Below are positions 1 through 9,640 of a stretch of 64,000 nucleotides of DNA, piece after piece (the first letter of the stretch is position 1; each line of letters begins with the position of its first letter). This DNA comes from Parageobacillus thermantarcticus (lineage in GTDB: Bacteria; Bacillota; Bacilli; Bacillales; Anoxybacillaceae). The stretch lies in the NCBI RefSeq assembly GCF_900111865.1, contig NZ_FOJS01000008.1:23247-87246 (forward strand), given 5' to 3'. The notes beneath the pieces were generated by a model. It was not told the origin of the DNA, did no database searches, and saw only the letters and a list, made by a program, of their open reading frames with translations. The position numbers were made by a program, and so were the translations under genes.

Positions 1-71
1 CATTGTTGTTCATCCACCGTTTTTTCCGGCATGCACAACGAAACGTTCGCAAAATCGATTTTTCTACTCAT
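1..71 (-). CDS. mutB: Methylmalonyl-CoA mutase large subunit, N-terminal end only
   Basis: Only the first 23 codons are in the window (MSRKIDFANVSLCMPEKTV...). The ATG at 71 lies inside the last codons of mutA in an 8-base overlap (ATGAGTAG), the usual translational coupling of the two mutase subunits. The large subunit of this family carries the adenosylcobalamin-binding DxHxxG motif and the active site, all of which would lie beyond the window edge. The identification rests on the position immediately after mutA and on the short N-terminus, so it is an inference from context more than from sequence. Confidence 0.7.
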   Translation of the reverse strand, partial: MSRKIDFANVSLCMPEKTVDEQQ

Positions 72-2109
72 CAAGGGCCACCCCCATCTCTTTCATGAAC
101 GAGACAATCGTTTCATAACAATTAGAACCGATATGGATAAATCCATCGACCCCAGCCTCGATGAAAGTCTGTTCGACATCCGCCGGCTGTTTTCCAGCGA
201 CATACAGCTTGGCATTCGGCTTTGCCTGTTTGAACGCTTTCGCGATCGCTGGAACCATATTCGTGTAGCTTTCATCCGAGCCGCAAATAATATAATGCGT
301 ACCGTTTGCTTCCAGAGCTCCGGACACCGCTTCCTCCGCGGTATGATATCCTTCGCTTTTAGCCACAGCCACGCCGCCGGCTTCAAAAAAGCCGGTGATA
401 AAATCAGCGCGTGTTTTATAGTTTGGAATCGAGCCAATGTTAATCAAATGCACCGTCGGACGCGCTCCATGTTTTTCCAAATGCACTTCCGCAGCTTTGC
501 GCAGCTGTTCAAACGATTCGGCAAGGCGCCATTGTTGAATCGGTTTAACATTTATAGACGCTTCGTCTGCTTTTAATGCCGCTTCGATTTCCTGAGCGGT
601 TGCTCGGCGAACTGCCATAAAAATCGCTGTTTCGATCCAGCGGTTTTCCCGGAATCCCGCTTGCAGCTGGGCGACATTTTCTTCGTCAACCTTTGAAAAT
701 GGGAAGGCTTTTTCGCTGCCTTTGTTCGCTTTTTGTATAGGCGCTTCCGCTAAGTTGGCATAAAAATTCGTTCCGACGATTTTTTCTTTTCGCTTTTTTA
801 CATTATCCTTCCGCTGCTTGGCAACATTTTCCACTTCCGCTTGCACAAATCCGTCTTGAAGCGCTTTCACAATGCCGCCCTTTCCTTCGATTTGCTGGAA
901 CAGCTTCCACGTTTTCTCCGCTACTTGCGCCGTCAACGTTTCCACATAGTACGAACCGCCGGCTGGGTCAATGACATTCGCGATATGCGCTTCTTCCAAC
1001 AAAATCAACTGTGTGTTGCGGGCGATTCTCCGTGAAAATTCATCAGCTGGTCCGATCGCCTCATCAAATGGAGAAACGTGGAGGCTATCGGCGCCGCCGA
1101 TCGTCGCGGCAAACGCTTCCGCCGCCGCGCGCAGCATGTTGACATACGGATCATAAATCGTTTTCGTAAAATAAGATGTGCGCGCATGCATCGCGATTTT
1201 TTGCGCTGACTCGCTGCCGCCGAACGCCTGCACAATGTTCGCCCACACAAGCCTTGCCGCGCGAAGCTTTGCAATTTCCATAAAAAAGTTCGAACCAACC
1301 GCAAACGAAAATTGGATTTGCGACGCGACATCATCGATCGCCAATCCTCTATCTAAACACGCATTGATATATTCGACCGCTGTCGCAAACGCAAACGCTA
1401 ATTCTTGAACGGCGTTCGCCCCGCCGTTATGATACGGCTCACCGCGGACGATGATCGTTTTGACGTGCGGCATATTATTTTTGGCCCATTTCGCCACATC
1501 CGCCATCACGTCATACGATGACGCAAGCGAGAATGAGAGATGCCCTGTTTCTGCCAGCGTACCGATAGGATCCATCCCGATCGTTCCGCGCACCGCTGCA
1601 AACGGCATTTGCCGTTTTCGCAAATAAGCGGCAAACAGCGCCAAAAAGGAAAGCGATTGTGCCCCAGCGTCGACGCGAAGCGAATATTTATCTAAAGAAA
1701 TATCGGAAAACATTGCTTCCATATCATCAAGCGATATCACTGGAAACCCTAACCGTTCCAACACGATATGGATTTCTGTTTGCCCTCTTGCCAAATCATG
1801 CTTGACGATCTCGTTCCATTCTTGCGGACTGGTTGCGGAAATTTCTTGGCTTACTTTCCAAGGCTCTTGAATATAGCCGTTTGGCCTAGTGCCGCGGACA
1901 TAGCCCGGAAACCCCGGATACTGTTCGACATGTGTAAGCGACTCTATGTCACGGCGCGTATAAATGGGTTTAATCGTGATATTTTCATATGTAGTCGAAT
2001 ACAATTTTTCGAACGGTTTTCCTTTTAACGACTTTTCCACTTCCTGTTTCCACTCCGCGAAGCTTGGAATGGGAAACGTCATATTTTTCATCTTCGAAAT
2101 ATCACTCAC
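64..2109 (-). CDS. mutA: Methylmalonyl-CoA mutase small subunit
   Basis: 681 residues, the usual size for the non-catalytic small subunit of the heterodimeric B12-dependent mutase that interconverts methylmalonyl-CoA and succinyl-CoA. A TIM-barrel-like mutase domain fills about residues 30-530 (GYVRGTRPNG, IDPAGGSYYVE), followed by a flavodoxin-like cobalamin-type domain that lacks the DxHxxG histidine motif, as expected for this subunit. I place the start at the GTG at 2109 because AAGGGGGAG lies seven bases upstream; the open frame continues 38 codons further but without a ribosome site. It overlaps mutB by 8 bases. With the bkd operon next door it could process propionyl-CoA from valine and isoleucine breakdown. 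Confidence 0.93.
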   Translation of the reverse strand: MSDISKMKNMTFPIPSFAEWKQEVEKSLKGKPFEKLYSTTYENITIKPIYTRRDIESLTHVEQYPGFPGYVRGTRPNGYIQEPWKVSQEISATSPQEWNEIVKHDLARGQTEIHIVLERLGFPVISLDDMEAMFSDISLDKYSLRVDAGAQSLSFLALFAAYLRKRQMPFAAVRGTIGMDPIGTLAETGHLSFSLASSYDVMADVAKWAKNNMPHVKTIIVRGEPYHNGGANAVQELAFAFATAVEYINACLDRGLAIDDVASQIQFSFAVGSNFFMEIAKLRAARLVWANIVQAFGGSESAQKIAMHARTSYFTKTIYDPYVNMLRAAAEAFAATIGGADSLHVSPFDEAIGPADEFSRRIARNTQLILLEEAHIANVIDPAGGSYYVETLTAQVAEKTWKLFQQIEGKGGIVKALQDGFVQAEVENVAKQRKDNVKKRKEKIVGTNFYANLAEAPIQKANKGSEKAFPFSKVDEENVAQLQAGFRENRWIETAIFMAVRRATAQEIEAALKADEASINVKPIQQWRLAESFEQLRKAAEVHLEKHGARPTVHLINIGSIPNYKTRADFITGFFEAGGVAVAKSEGYHTAEEAVSGALEANGTHYIICGSDESYTNMVPAIAKAFKQAKPNAKLYVAGKQPADVEQTFIEAGVDGFIHIGSNCYETIVSFMKEMGVALDE

Positions 2110-2210
2110 TATGTTCTCCCCCTTTTCAGCGCTTTCCCCCATCCATAAGAAACCGCTTTCTTTTGTACTTTTAAAAATATTGCGGATATTTTTATTGTAG
2201 TATATATTGC

Positions 2211-2456
2211 ATGGTTCTAGCAATGAAGAAAACAGAATCTGTTTCTAATATAAACCACAATGAAAAATTTTATCTGTATGAACGGTTTGGAGTCCAAGAG
2301 TATTGGATTGTAGACCTTGCTCATCAAACGATTGAAATATATGGATTAATGGATAGCAAGTTTTCCAAAAGAAATGTATTTGGAAAAAACAGTACGCTTA
2401 CCTCTTTCGTTTTTCCTGAATTAACGATCGATTTGCGGAATATATTCACATCATAA
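2211..2456 (+). pseudogene. C-terminal fragment of an Uma2-family (DUF820) nuclease-like protein
   Basis: The readable part (EKFYLYERFGVQEYWIVD..., then FPELTIDLRNIF) matches the last third of Uma2/DUF820 proteins, a PD-(D/E)XK-like family common in thermophiles and cyanobacteria. Full-length members are about 180-190 residues; here the first ~100 residues, including the conserved PDIVVEI region, are missing. No convincing ribosome site precedes the open frame, and its 5' end lies in the upstream region of mutA. I read it as a relic of a gene cut by a deletion, not as a working gene. Confidence 0.6.
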
Positions 2457-2490
2457 CACCCCCGCCGTATACGAAATAACGGCGGGGGTG
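2457..2490. terminator. GC-rich hairpin between bkdB and the Uma2 fragment
   Basis: A perfect 12-bp inverted repeat (CACCCCCGCCGT / ACGGCGGGGGTG) with a 10-base loop sits directly after both the Uma2 fragment and bkdB. The T-tract is poor on both sides, so termination is inferred from stem strength and its place at the end of the seven-gene bkd operon. Confidence 0.7.
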
Positions 2491-2493
2491 CCA

Positions 2494-3795
2494 TTAATAA
2501 ATCGGCGTATTGTCTTTTGACACGTTTTCCAAAATCTCTTTCACACGCGCGAGGAAGCGGCCGCAAATGAGGCCGTCCAAAACGCGATGGTCAAGCGATA
2601 AACATAAGTTGACCATGTCGCGGATGGCGATCATCCCGTCTTTGACAACTGGGCGTTTGACGATCGATTCGACTTGCAAAATCGCCGCTTGCGGATAATT
2701 GATGATGCCCATCGATTGCACCGAGCCGAACGTGCCGGTGTTGTTCACCGTAAACGTGCCGCCTTGCATATCTTCCGGACGGAGCCTGCCAGCGCGCGCC
2801 TTTGCCGCCAGTTCAGCGATTTCACGAGCGATGCCTTTAATGGATTTTTCGTCGGCATGTTTAATGACAGGCACGAATAGCGCGTCGTCCGCGGCAACCG
2901 CGATCGAAATGTTGATGTCTTTTTTTTGCACGATTTTATCGCCCGCCCACATCGAGTTAAGCTGCGGGAATTCTTTCAACGCTTGCGCGACCGCTTTAAC
3001 AAAGAAAGCGAAATACGTCAAATTGAAGCCTTCGCGTTTTTTAAACTCCTCTTTTATCGCATCGCGGTATGCCACTAAATTCGTCACATCGGCTTCGACC
3101 ATCATCCAAGCGTGCGGCGCTTCATGCTTGCTGCGGAGCATGTTCGCGGCGATCGCTCTGCGCACCGGTGTGACCGGAATTTCGACATCTCCTGCATGAA
3201 CAGGAACGCTTGGCGCCATCGGCTGTTGCAAAACAGCCGCTTGTTCCGCTTTTTTCGCTTCTTGCGCTAATGTTGGCTGCTGGGCAATCTGGAACGAAGC
3301 CGCTGGCTGCGCACTCGCTTTCGGGATATTTCCGGATTCGATTAGTTTTAACAAATCTTTGCGCGTAATCCGTCCGTCCAATCCCGTCCCTTGGACTTGC
3401 GTGAGATCAATACTATATTCTCGGGCCAGGCGCAATACCGCTGGCGAGTAGCGCCCTTTCGCTTTTGCCGGTTTTTTCGGCTCCGGCCCTGCAGCTTGTT
3501 CCTCTTTTCGTGCCTCTTCTTGTTTTTCCCCCGTTTGTGCTTCTTGATCCAACGGTTCCACTTCGATTGTGCAAATGACCGCTCCTACTGGCATCGTTTC
3601 TCCTTCGCTGGCGACAATTTCTTTGATCACACCTGTAAATGACGAAGGGATTTCCGCGTTCACTTTATCCGTCATCACTTCGGCAATTGGGTCGTATTTG
3701 TTTACTTTGTCGCCGGCAGATACAAGCCATTTGCTAATCGTGCCTTCCGTGACGCTTTCACCTAGCTGAGGCATCGTAATTTGTTCGATTGCCAC
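2494..3795 (-). CDS. bkdB: Branched-chain 2-oxoacid dehydrogenase E2 (dihydrolipoyl acyltransferase)
   Basis: 433 residues. Domain order is one N-terminal lipoyl domain (lipoyl lysine in MTDKVNAE, near residue 44), an Ala/Gln/Glu-rich linker, a peripheral subunit-binding domain (about 115-152, YSPAVLRLA...GRITRKDLL), a second linker and the catalytic acyltransferase domain with the active-site motif DHRVLDG near the C-terminus. It transfers branched acyl groups from E1 to CoA. It is the last gene of the bkd operon, 90 bases behind bkdAB; that gap holds a small stem-loop. The strong AGGAGG site fixes the start at MAIEQITMP. Confidence 0.93.
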   Translation of the reverse strand: MAIEQITMPQLGESVTEGTISKWLVSAGDKVNKYDPIAEVMTDKVNAEIPSSFTGVIKEIVASEGETMPVGAVICTIEVEPLDQEAQTGEKQEEARKEEQAAGPEPKKPAKAKGRYSPAVLRLAREYSIDLTQVQGTGLDGRITRKDLLKLIESGNIPKASAQPAASFQIAQQPTLAQEAKKAEQAAVLQQPMAPSVPVHAGDVEIPVTPVRRAIAANMLRSKHEAPHAWMMVEADVTNLVAYRDAIKEEFKKREGFNLTYFAFFVKAVAQALKEFPQLNSMWAGDKIVQKKDINISIAVAADDALFVPVIKHADEKSIKGIAREIAELAAKARAGRLRPEDMQGGTFTVNNTGTFGSVQSMGIINYPQAAILQVESIVKRPVVKDGMIAIRDMVNLCLSLDHRVLDGLICGRFLARVKEILENVSKDNTPIY

Positions 3796-3823
3796 ATTAT
3801 AACCTCCTATTCTCTCGGGTAAA

Positions 3824-3849
3824 AGCTATGTTTGAAAAATGGCATAGCT
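3824..3849 (-). other. Intercistronic stem-loop between bkdAB and bkdB
   Basis: Inverted repeat AGCTATG / CATAGCT (7 bp) separated by 12 bases, with no T-run. It lies in the only sizeable gap inside the lower part of the operon. It may be an mRNA processing or stabilising structure that sets the E2 level; that role is inference. Confidence 0.35.
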
Positions 3850-3885
3850 GGGCAAAATGAAAATAACCACCTTGATGTTCCTTCC

Positions 3886-4869
3886 TTAAAATGCCGCTAG
3901 ATCGCGCATCGCTTTTTCCACTTTATCCGGGTTGACCATAAAAAATTTTTCCATCGTCGGCGCATATGGCATCGCCGGAACATCCGGACCGGCAAGGCGC
4001 ATAATTGGCGCGTCTAAATCAAACAAGCAATGTTCAGCGATAATCGCCGCCACTTCGCTTATAACGCTTCCTTCTTTGTTATCTTCCGTAATAAGCAGCA
4101 CTTTGCCCGTTTTGCTTGCCGCTTCGATAATCGCTTCCTTATCTAGCGGATACACGGTGCGCAAATCAAGAATGTGCGCGGAGATGCCGTCTTGCGCGAC
4201 GCGTTCTGCCGCTTCGAGAGCGAAATGAACGCACAGTCCGTACGTAATCACGGTAATATCATCACCTTCGCGTTTAACGTCCGCTTTGCCGATCGGCAAT
4301 ACGTAATCGTCTTCCGGCACTTCGCCTTTAATTAAGCGATACGCGCGTTTATGCTCAAAGAAAAGAACCGGATCTTCATCGCGAATGGCCGCTTTTAACA
4401 ATCCTTTGACATCATATGGCGTCGACGGCATGACGATTTTTAACCCTGGCTGGTTCGCAAAAATCGCTTCCACTGATTGCGAATGGTATAATGCGCCATG
4501 AACGCCGCCGCCGTAAGGAGCGCGAATGACGATCGGGCAGTTCCAGTCGTTGTTGGATCGGTAGCGAATGCGAGCAGCCTCCGAAATAATTTGGTTGACT
4601 GCAGGCATGATGAAATCAGCAAATTGAATTTCGGCAATCGGGCGCAAGCCGTACATCGCCGCGCCAATTCCGACACCAACGATCGCTGATTCCGACAGGG
4701 GAGTGTCGATGACGCGCTCTTCGCCGAACTGTTCATACAATCCTTGCGTCGCTTTAAATACCCCACCTTTTTTTCCAACGTCTTCCCCTAATACGAAAAC
4801 GCGCGGGTCACGTTCCATTTCCTCGCGAATCGCCATCGTCACAGCATCAATATAAGAAATCACTGGCAT
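3886..4869 (-). CDS. bkdAB: Branched-chain 2-oxoacid dehydrogenase E1 beta
   Basis: 327 residues, normal length for the E1 beta subunit (transketolase-like pyrimidine-binding domain then C-terminal transketolase domain). Recognisable stretches are the N-terminal MPVISYIDAVTMA, the FGEERVIDTPLSE loop, IRAPYGGGVHGALYHSQS and the C-terminal LDLRTVYPLD. With BkdAA it forms the thiamine-diphosphate-dependent decarboxylase acting on the 2-oxo acids from leucine, isoleucine and valine. It lies 12 bases behind bkdAA and is preceded by AGGAGG. Confidence 0.94.
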   Translation of the reverse strand: MPVISYIDAVTMAIREEMERDPRVFVLGEDVGKKGGVFKATQGLYEQFGEERVIDTPLSESAIVGVGIGAAMYGLRPIAEIQFADFIMPAVNQIISEAARIRYRSNNDWNCPIVIRAPYGGGVHGALYHSQSVEAIFANQPGLKIVMPSTPYDVKGLLKAAIRDEDPVLFFEHKRAYRLIKGEVPEDDYVLPIGKADVKREGDDITVITYGLCVHFALEAAERVAQDGISAHILDLRTVYPLDKEAIIEAASKTGKVLLITEDNKEGSVISEVAAIIAEHCLFDLDAPIMRLAGPDVPAMPYAPTMEKFFMVNPDKVEKAMRDLAAF

Positions 4870-4881
4870 TGTTTTTCCTCC

Positions 4882-5877
4882 TTACTTCTCCGCGTATACG
4901 TACTTTAAGGCATCCTCCGGTTCCGCGTACGGCGCCCTTTCAGCGTAGTCGGTCGCTTCATCGACCTGTTTCATGACACGATCGTGAATTTCTTTTTCTA
5001 GTTCGTCTGTCAACACGCCGACTTCTTTTAAATATTTCGCAAACGAAATAATCGGATCTTTGGCGCGCGCTTCAGCAAGCTCTTCTTCGGAACGGTATGC
5101 ACGTTGATCGTCGTCGGAAGAATGCGAAGTTAAACGATAGGTAACCGTTTCAATTAATGTCGGTCCTTCGCCGCGACGAGCGCGGTCAGCCGCTTCTTTA
5201 ACGACTTTGTATACTTCAAGCGGGTCGTTTCCGTCTACCGTATAGCCCGGCATGCCGTAACCGATGGCGCGGTCCGATACTTTTTCGCACGCTAATTGTT
5301 TAGAAATTGGCACAGAAATCGCGTATTTGTTATTTTCGCACATAAAAATAACAGGAAGCTTATGGACGCCGGCAAAGTTTGCACCTTCGTGGAAGTCTCC
5401 TTGGTTCGATGACCCTTCGCCGAACGTGACAAACGCGATAAAATCTTTCTTTTCCATTTTCGCCGCCAGCGCGATGCCGACCGCATGCGGCACTTGCGTC
5501 GTTACTGGAGATGAGCCGGTGACGATGCGGTTTTTCTTTTTCCCGAAGTGACCCGGCATTTGCCGTCCTCCAGAGTTTGGATCTTCCGCTTTCGCAAACG
5601 CGGATAGCATTAACTCTTTCGGCGTCATGCCAAATGTTAAAACAACGCCCATATCGCGGTAGTAAGGCAACACATAATCTTTCGTGCGGTCAAGGGCAAA
5701 CGCCGCGCCGACTTGCGCCGCTTCTTGCCCTTGGCAAGAGATAACGAACGGAATTTTTCCAGCGCGGTTTAATAACCACATGCGCTCATCGATTTTCCGA
5801 GCCAACAACATCGTTTCATACATTTGCAATACCGTCTCATCGCTTAAGCCTAGCGCTTTGTGTCGATTTTCCGCCAT
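4882..5877 (-). CDS. bkdAA: Branched-chain 2-oxoacid dehydrogenase E1 alpha
   Basis: 331 residues, complete. The thiamine-diphosphate motif is visible as GEGSSNQGDFHEGANFA ending at CENN, and the phosphorylation-loop-like region RLTSHSSDDDQ is conserved. It pairs with BkdAB to decarboxylate branched 2-oxo acids and acylate the E2 lipoyl group. The gene follows lpdV by 23 bases with a good AGGAGG site. Bacilli also have a pyruvate-specific PdhA; the branched-chain assignment here comes mainly from operon context (bcd, buk, ptb). Confidence 0.93.
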   Translation of the reverse strand: MAENRHKALGLSDETVLQMYETMLLARKIDERMWLLNRAGKIPFVISCQGQEAAQVGAAFALDRTKDYVLPYYRDMGVVLTFGMTPKELMLSAFAKAEDPNSGGRQMPGHFGKKKNRIVTGSSPVTTQVPHAVGIALAAKMEKKDFIAFVTFGEGSSNQGDFHEGANFAGVHKLPVIFMCENNKYAISVPISKQLACEKVSDRAIGYGMPGYTVDGNDPLEVYKVVKEAADRARRGEGPTLIETVTYRLTSHSSDDDQRAYRSEEELAEARAKDPIISFAKYLKEVGVLTDELEKEIHDRVMKQVDEATDYAERAPYAEPEDALKYVYAEK

Positions 5878-5900
5878 CGAGACAACCTCCTTTTATTCGC

Positions 5901-7322
5901 TTAAAAATGAATCGCGTTTCCATCAACGGCAAGCGCCGCTTCCGCCATCGCCTCCGACAACGTCGGATGCGGATGAATCGCATGCGCCACCTCCCACGGC
6001 GTCGCATCCAATACGCGCGCGAGCCCCGCCTCGGAAATCATATCGGTGACATGTGGGCCGACCATATGAACGCCAAGCAAGTCGTTCGTTTTTTGATCGG
6101 CAACGATTTTTACGAACCCTTCCGCTTCGCCAAACACGAGCGCTTTGCCAATCGCTTTAAACGGAAATTTGCCGACTTTTACTTCATAACCTTTTGCTTT
6201 CGCTTCTTCTTCCGTCAAGCCGACGCTGGCGACTTCCGGACGGCTGTAGACGCATTTTGAAACCATTGTATAGTCGATCGGGAATGGATTTTGGCCGACG
6301 ATATGCTCGACAGCGACGATTCCTTCGTGGGACGCTACGTGTGCCAGTTGCAAGCCGCCGATCACATCGCCAATCGCATAAATATGCGGCTCTTTCGTTT
6401 GGTAAAACTCGTTCGTTTGAATAACCCCATTTTCTATGACAATATCTGTATTTTCCAGGCCGATTCCTTCAATGTTTGCTTGACGCCCGATGCAAACAAG
6501 CATTTTTTCCGCTGTAAACGTTTTTTGCTCGCCTTGATGTTCTGCTCTAATCGTGACTCCACTTCCTTTTTCCAATGTCTCTGGAAGCACTTTTGCTTCT
6601 GTCATAACCGTAATGCCGCGGCGTTTCAGCAGTTTTTCTACTTCCTTTGATACGTCACGGTCTTCGGATGGCAAAATGCGGTCCGCATATTCCAACACCG
6701 TCACTTCTACTCCAAAATCATTAAGCATCGATGCCCATTCAATGCCGATGGCACCGCCACCGACGATAATAATAGAAGAAGGAAGTGTTTCCATTTGCAG
6801 CGCTTCATCCGAAGTGATGACAAACTCTCCGTCAATTTCCAGCCCTGGCAGCGTCCGCGGGCGCGAACCTGTGGCGATGATGACGTTTTTCGGGACAAGC
6901 ATTTCATTTTCTGTCCCATCGTTCATTTCCACGGAAATCGTTCCCGGCATCGGCGAAAAAATCGACGGGCCTAAAATGCGGCCGAAGCCTGCGTATACGT
7001 CAATCTTTCCTTTTTTCATCAAGTGCCGAACACCTTTATACAGCTGTTCAACAATGGCAGACTTGCGCGCTTGCACCTTCGCAAAATCGAGACGTACATC
7101 GCTCGCAATGACACCAAACGCCTCGCTATTTTTCGTTTGTGCGTATACTTCGGCGCTGCGCAGCAACGCCTTGCTTGGGATGCAGCCGGCATGAAGACAA
7201 GTTCCGCCTAATTTGCCTTTTTCGACAACCGCCGTTTTCAATCCTAATTGCGAGGCGCGAATCGCAGCAACATAGCCGCCTGTACCGCCGCCCAATATGA
7301 CGAGGTCATACTCTTTTGCCAT
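5901..7322 (-). CDS. lpdV: Dihydrolipoyl dehydrogenase E3 of the branched-chain complex
   Basis: 473 residues. FAD-binding GGGTGGY near residue 11, redox-active disulfide GGTCLHAGCIPS near 40-50, NAD-binding GGGAIG near 190, and the C-terminal dimer motif HPHPTLSEA with the catalytic histidine. It reoxidises the dihydrolipoyl arm of BkdB with NAD. It lies 14 bases behind buk. The operon position gives the name lpdV instead of the pdh-linked pdhD. Confidence 0.94.
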   Translation of the reverse strand: MAKEYDLVILGGGTGGYVAAIRASQLGLKTAVVEKGKLGGTCLHAGCIPSKALLRSAEVYAQTKNSEAFGVIASDVRLDFAKVQARKSAIVEQLYKGVRHLMKKGKIDVYAGFGRILGPSIFSPMPGTISVEMNDGTENEMLVPKNVIIATGSRPRTLPGLEIDGEFVITSDEALQMETLPSSIIIVGGGAIGIEWASMLNDFGVEVTVLEYADRILPSEDRDVSKEVEKLLKRRGITVMTEAKVLPETLEKGSGVTIRAEHQGEQKTFTAEKMLVCIGRQANIEGIGLENTDIVIENGVIQTNEFYQTKEPHIYAIGDVIGGLQLAHVASHEGIVAVEHIVGQNPFPIDYTMVSKCVYSRPEVASVGLTEEEAKAKGYEVKVGKFPFKAIGKALVFGEAEGFVKIVADQKTNDLLGVHMVGPHVTDMISEAGLARVLDATPWEVAHAIHPHPTLSEAMAEAALAVDGNAIHF

Positions 7323-7336
7323 AACGTTTCTCCTTT

Positions 7337-8449
7337 CTATCGCAAAACGGTCGCTGTCGCGAATTTTCCGCTCGGATATACTTTTTCTTTTTCTTCTCCG
7401 AGCAAGACACGCAGCGCTCCCTCGGCAAGCGCCTGCAGTTCGTTTTCGCCTGGGTGAACGATGACATCAGCGATCCAGTCCACTCGATCGATAATTTCTT
7501 TCACAAATTGCTTTCCGTATGCAAGTCCGCCTGTCAAAATGATCGCATCAACGTTTCCCGCCAACACGGCGCTTGCCGCACCAATTTCTTTTGCTACTTG
7601 ATATGCCATTGCGCGATAGACAAGCTTTGCCTTTTCATCGCCCGCTTCGATCATTTTTTCGACTTTTACCGCATCGTTCGTGCCAAGATAACTAACGAGT
7701 CCGCCTTTTCCGACGAGCATGTTCATTATTTCATCGCGATCATACTCTCCTGAGAAGCATAACGAAACGAGATCTCCCGCGGGCACCGTGCCGGCTCGCT
7801 CCGGGCTAAACGGACCTTCCCCGTCCAATCCGTTATTCACATCCACCACTCGCCCTTTTTTATGGACACCGACGGTAATTCCGCCGCCCATATGAGCAAC
7901 GATCAAATTTAATTCTTCATATCGTTTCCCAAGCTGTTTGGCGACGCGGCGCGCCACCGCCTTTTGGTTTAACGCGTGGAAAATGCTTCTTCGTTCAATG
8001 AGCGCAAATCCGGAAATGCGGGCGATTGGTTCGAGTTCATCGACAACGACAGGGTCAACAATAAACGCGGGAATATTTAAAGCAGAAGCAATTTCATAGG
8101 CTAAAATTCCGCCGAGATTCGAAGCATGCACGCCGGAATACCCTTTTCGCAAATCCTCAAGCATCTGCTTATTGACGCGGTACGTTCCCCCTTCAATCGG
8201 GCGCAACAGGCCGCCGCGGCCGCAGACAGCGCTTAATTTAGAAAGATTGATTCCTTCTTCGTCCAATGCGTCTAAAATCGTCTGTTTGCGAAATGCGTAT
8301 TGATCGGCAACCGATTGATATTGCTGCAACGTTTCTAAGTCATGGCGGAGCGTTTTTTCCAAAATGGGGCGCTCATTATCAAACACGCCGATTTTTGTCG
8401 AGGTCGATCCAGGATTGATGGCTAAAATGCGAAACTTCTGCTCTTGCAA
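7337..8449 (-). CDS. buk: Butyrate / branched-chain fatty acid kinase
   Basis: 370 residues of the acetokinase (ASKHA) fold, with the phosphate loop [10 protein letters not shown] at the N-terminus and the [13 protein letters not shown] motif. It converts butyryl-phosphate and branched acyl-phosphates plus ADP to free acid plus ATP, the substrate-level phosphorylation step after Ptb. The start is a TTG at 8449 preceded by GGAGG at a suitable distance (GGAGGTAACCATCG-TTG). It sits between bcd and lpdV in the bkd operon. Confidence 0.93.
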   Translation of the reverse strand: MQEQKFRILAINPGSTSTKIGVFDNERPILEKTLRHDLETLQQYQSVADQYAFRKQTILDALDEEGINLSKLSAVCGRGGLLRPIEGGTYRVNKQMLEDLRKGYSGVHASNLGGILAYEIASALNIPAFIVDPVVVDELEPIARISGFALIERRSIFHALNQKAVARRVAKQLGKRYEELNLIVAHMGGGITVGVHKKGRVVDVNNGLDGEGPFSPERAGTVPAGDLVSLCFSGEYDRDEIMNMLVGKGGLVSYLGTNDAVKVEKMIEAGDEKAKLVYRAMAYQVAKEIGAASAVLAGNVDAIILTGGLAYGKQFVKEIIDRVDWIADVIVHPGENELQALAEGALRVLLGEEKEKVYPSGKFATATVLR

Positions 8450-8510
8450 CGATGGTTACCTCCATTCTGGCTGCGGAAGCGGAAAGGGATCCGCTTCCAA
8501 TAGATTTCCA

Positions 8511-9614
8511 TTAACGACCGCGACGGCGGCTTAAAATATGGTGGCCGTTTTGCAAAAATTGGCTGCGAGACTTTCTCATCGTTTCAATTCGCTCTTCTGC
8601 GAGTCTGTCCGCCGCTTTGTACGTCGGGATGCCGTCACGTTTAGCAATCGCAAATACTTTCTCAATATTATCATAAATTTGTTCAATTTTTTTCATCGCG
8701 CGCTCACGATTGTAACCGTACAATTCATCCGCGACGTTAATGACACCGCCCGCGTTAATCACGTAATCCGGAGCGTAAACGATCCCCATTTCATGAATGA
8801 TATCGCCATGTCTTGGCTCTTTGAGCTGATTGTTCGCCGAACCAGCAATGACTTTCGCTTTTAATTGCGGAATCGTTTCATCGTTAATGATGCCGCCGAG
8901 CGCGCAAGGCGCAAAAATATCGCAATCGACACCGTAAATATCGTTCGGGTCCACCGCTTTTGCGCCAAATTCTTCGACCGCCCGCTGCACCGCGTCTTTG
9001 TTGATGTCGGTAACGATCAGTTTTGCCCCTTCTTCATGAAGATGGCGGCATAAGTGGTACGCGACGCTTCCAACACCTTGCACAGCAACGACTTTTCCTT
9101 CGAGCGAATCGCTGCCAAACGCTTCTTTCGCTGCCGCTTTCATGCCGCGGTAAACACCATAGGCAGTCGCCGGAGACGGATTTCCGGATGAACCGAATTC
9201 AGGGGAAATTCCCGTGACATAGTCGGTTTCTTGATAAATAATATCCATGTCTTCCACCGTCGTGCCGACATCCTCCGCCGTAATATAGCGGCCGTTTAAC
9301 CCTTGAATAAAGCGGCCAAACGCGCGGAACATCGCTTCATTTTTGTCTTTGCGCGGGTCGCCGATAATAACGGTTTTTCCCCCGCCAAGGTTCAGTCCTG
9401 CTGCGGCGTTTTTGTAAGTCATGCCGCGCGCTAAACGAAGCGCGTCTTCAATCGCTGCTTCTTCCGATTCATACATCCACATGCGCGTGCCGCCTAACAC
9501 CGGTCCGAGCGTCGTATCATGAATCGCGATAATCGCTTTTAGCCCTGACTCTTTATCTTGGCAAAATAGCAATTGTTCATAATCGTATTTTTCCATATAT
9601 TTAAAAAGTTCCAT
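8511..9614 (-). CDS. bcd: Leucine dehydrogenase
   Basis: 367 residues, the usual length of bacillar leucine dehydrogenase. The catalytic lysine lies in [11 protein letters not shown] (near residue 80), and the NAD-binding Rossmann motif is GVGSVAYHL near 180. It oxidatively deaminates leucine, isoleucine and valine to the 2-oxo acids used by the Bkd complex. Second gene of the operon, 26 bases after ptb, with a clear AGGAGG site. The C-terminal tail (LSRRRGR) is strongly basic. Confidence 0.95.
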   Translation of the reverse strand: MELFKYMEKYDYEQLLFCQDKESGLKAIIAIHDTTLGPVLGGTRMWMYESEEAAIEDALRLARGMTYKNAAAGLNLGGGKTVIIGDPRKDKNEAMFRAFGRFIQGLNGRYITAEDVGTTVEDMDIIYQETDYVTGISPEFGSSGNPSPATAYGVYRGMKAAAKEAFGSDSLEGKVVAVQGVGSVAYHLCRHLHEEGAKLIVTDINKDAVQRAVEEFGAKAVDPNDIYGVDCDIFAPCALGGIINDETIPQLKAKVIAGSANNQLKEPRHGDIIHEMGIVYAPDYVINAGGVINVADELYGYNRERAMKKIEQIYDNIEKVFAIAKRDGIPTYKAADRLAEERIETMRKSRSQFLQNGHHILSRRRGR

Positions 9615-9640
9615 AGTGATTCCTCCTCAACAATAGTCTT

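Noticed and set aside
31..576. Plus-strand open frame of 181 codons opposite mutA
   Set aside because: It lies fully within mutA on the other strand and has no homology-like features; a shadow frame.
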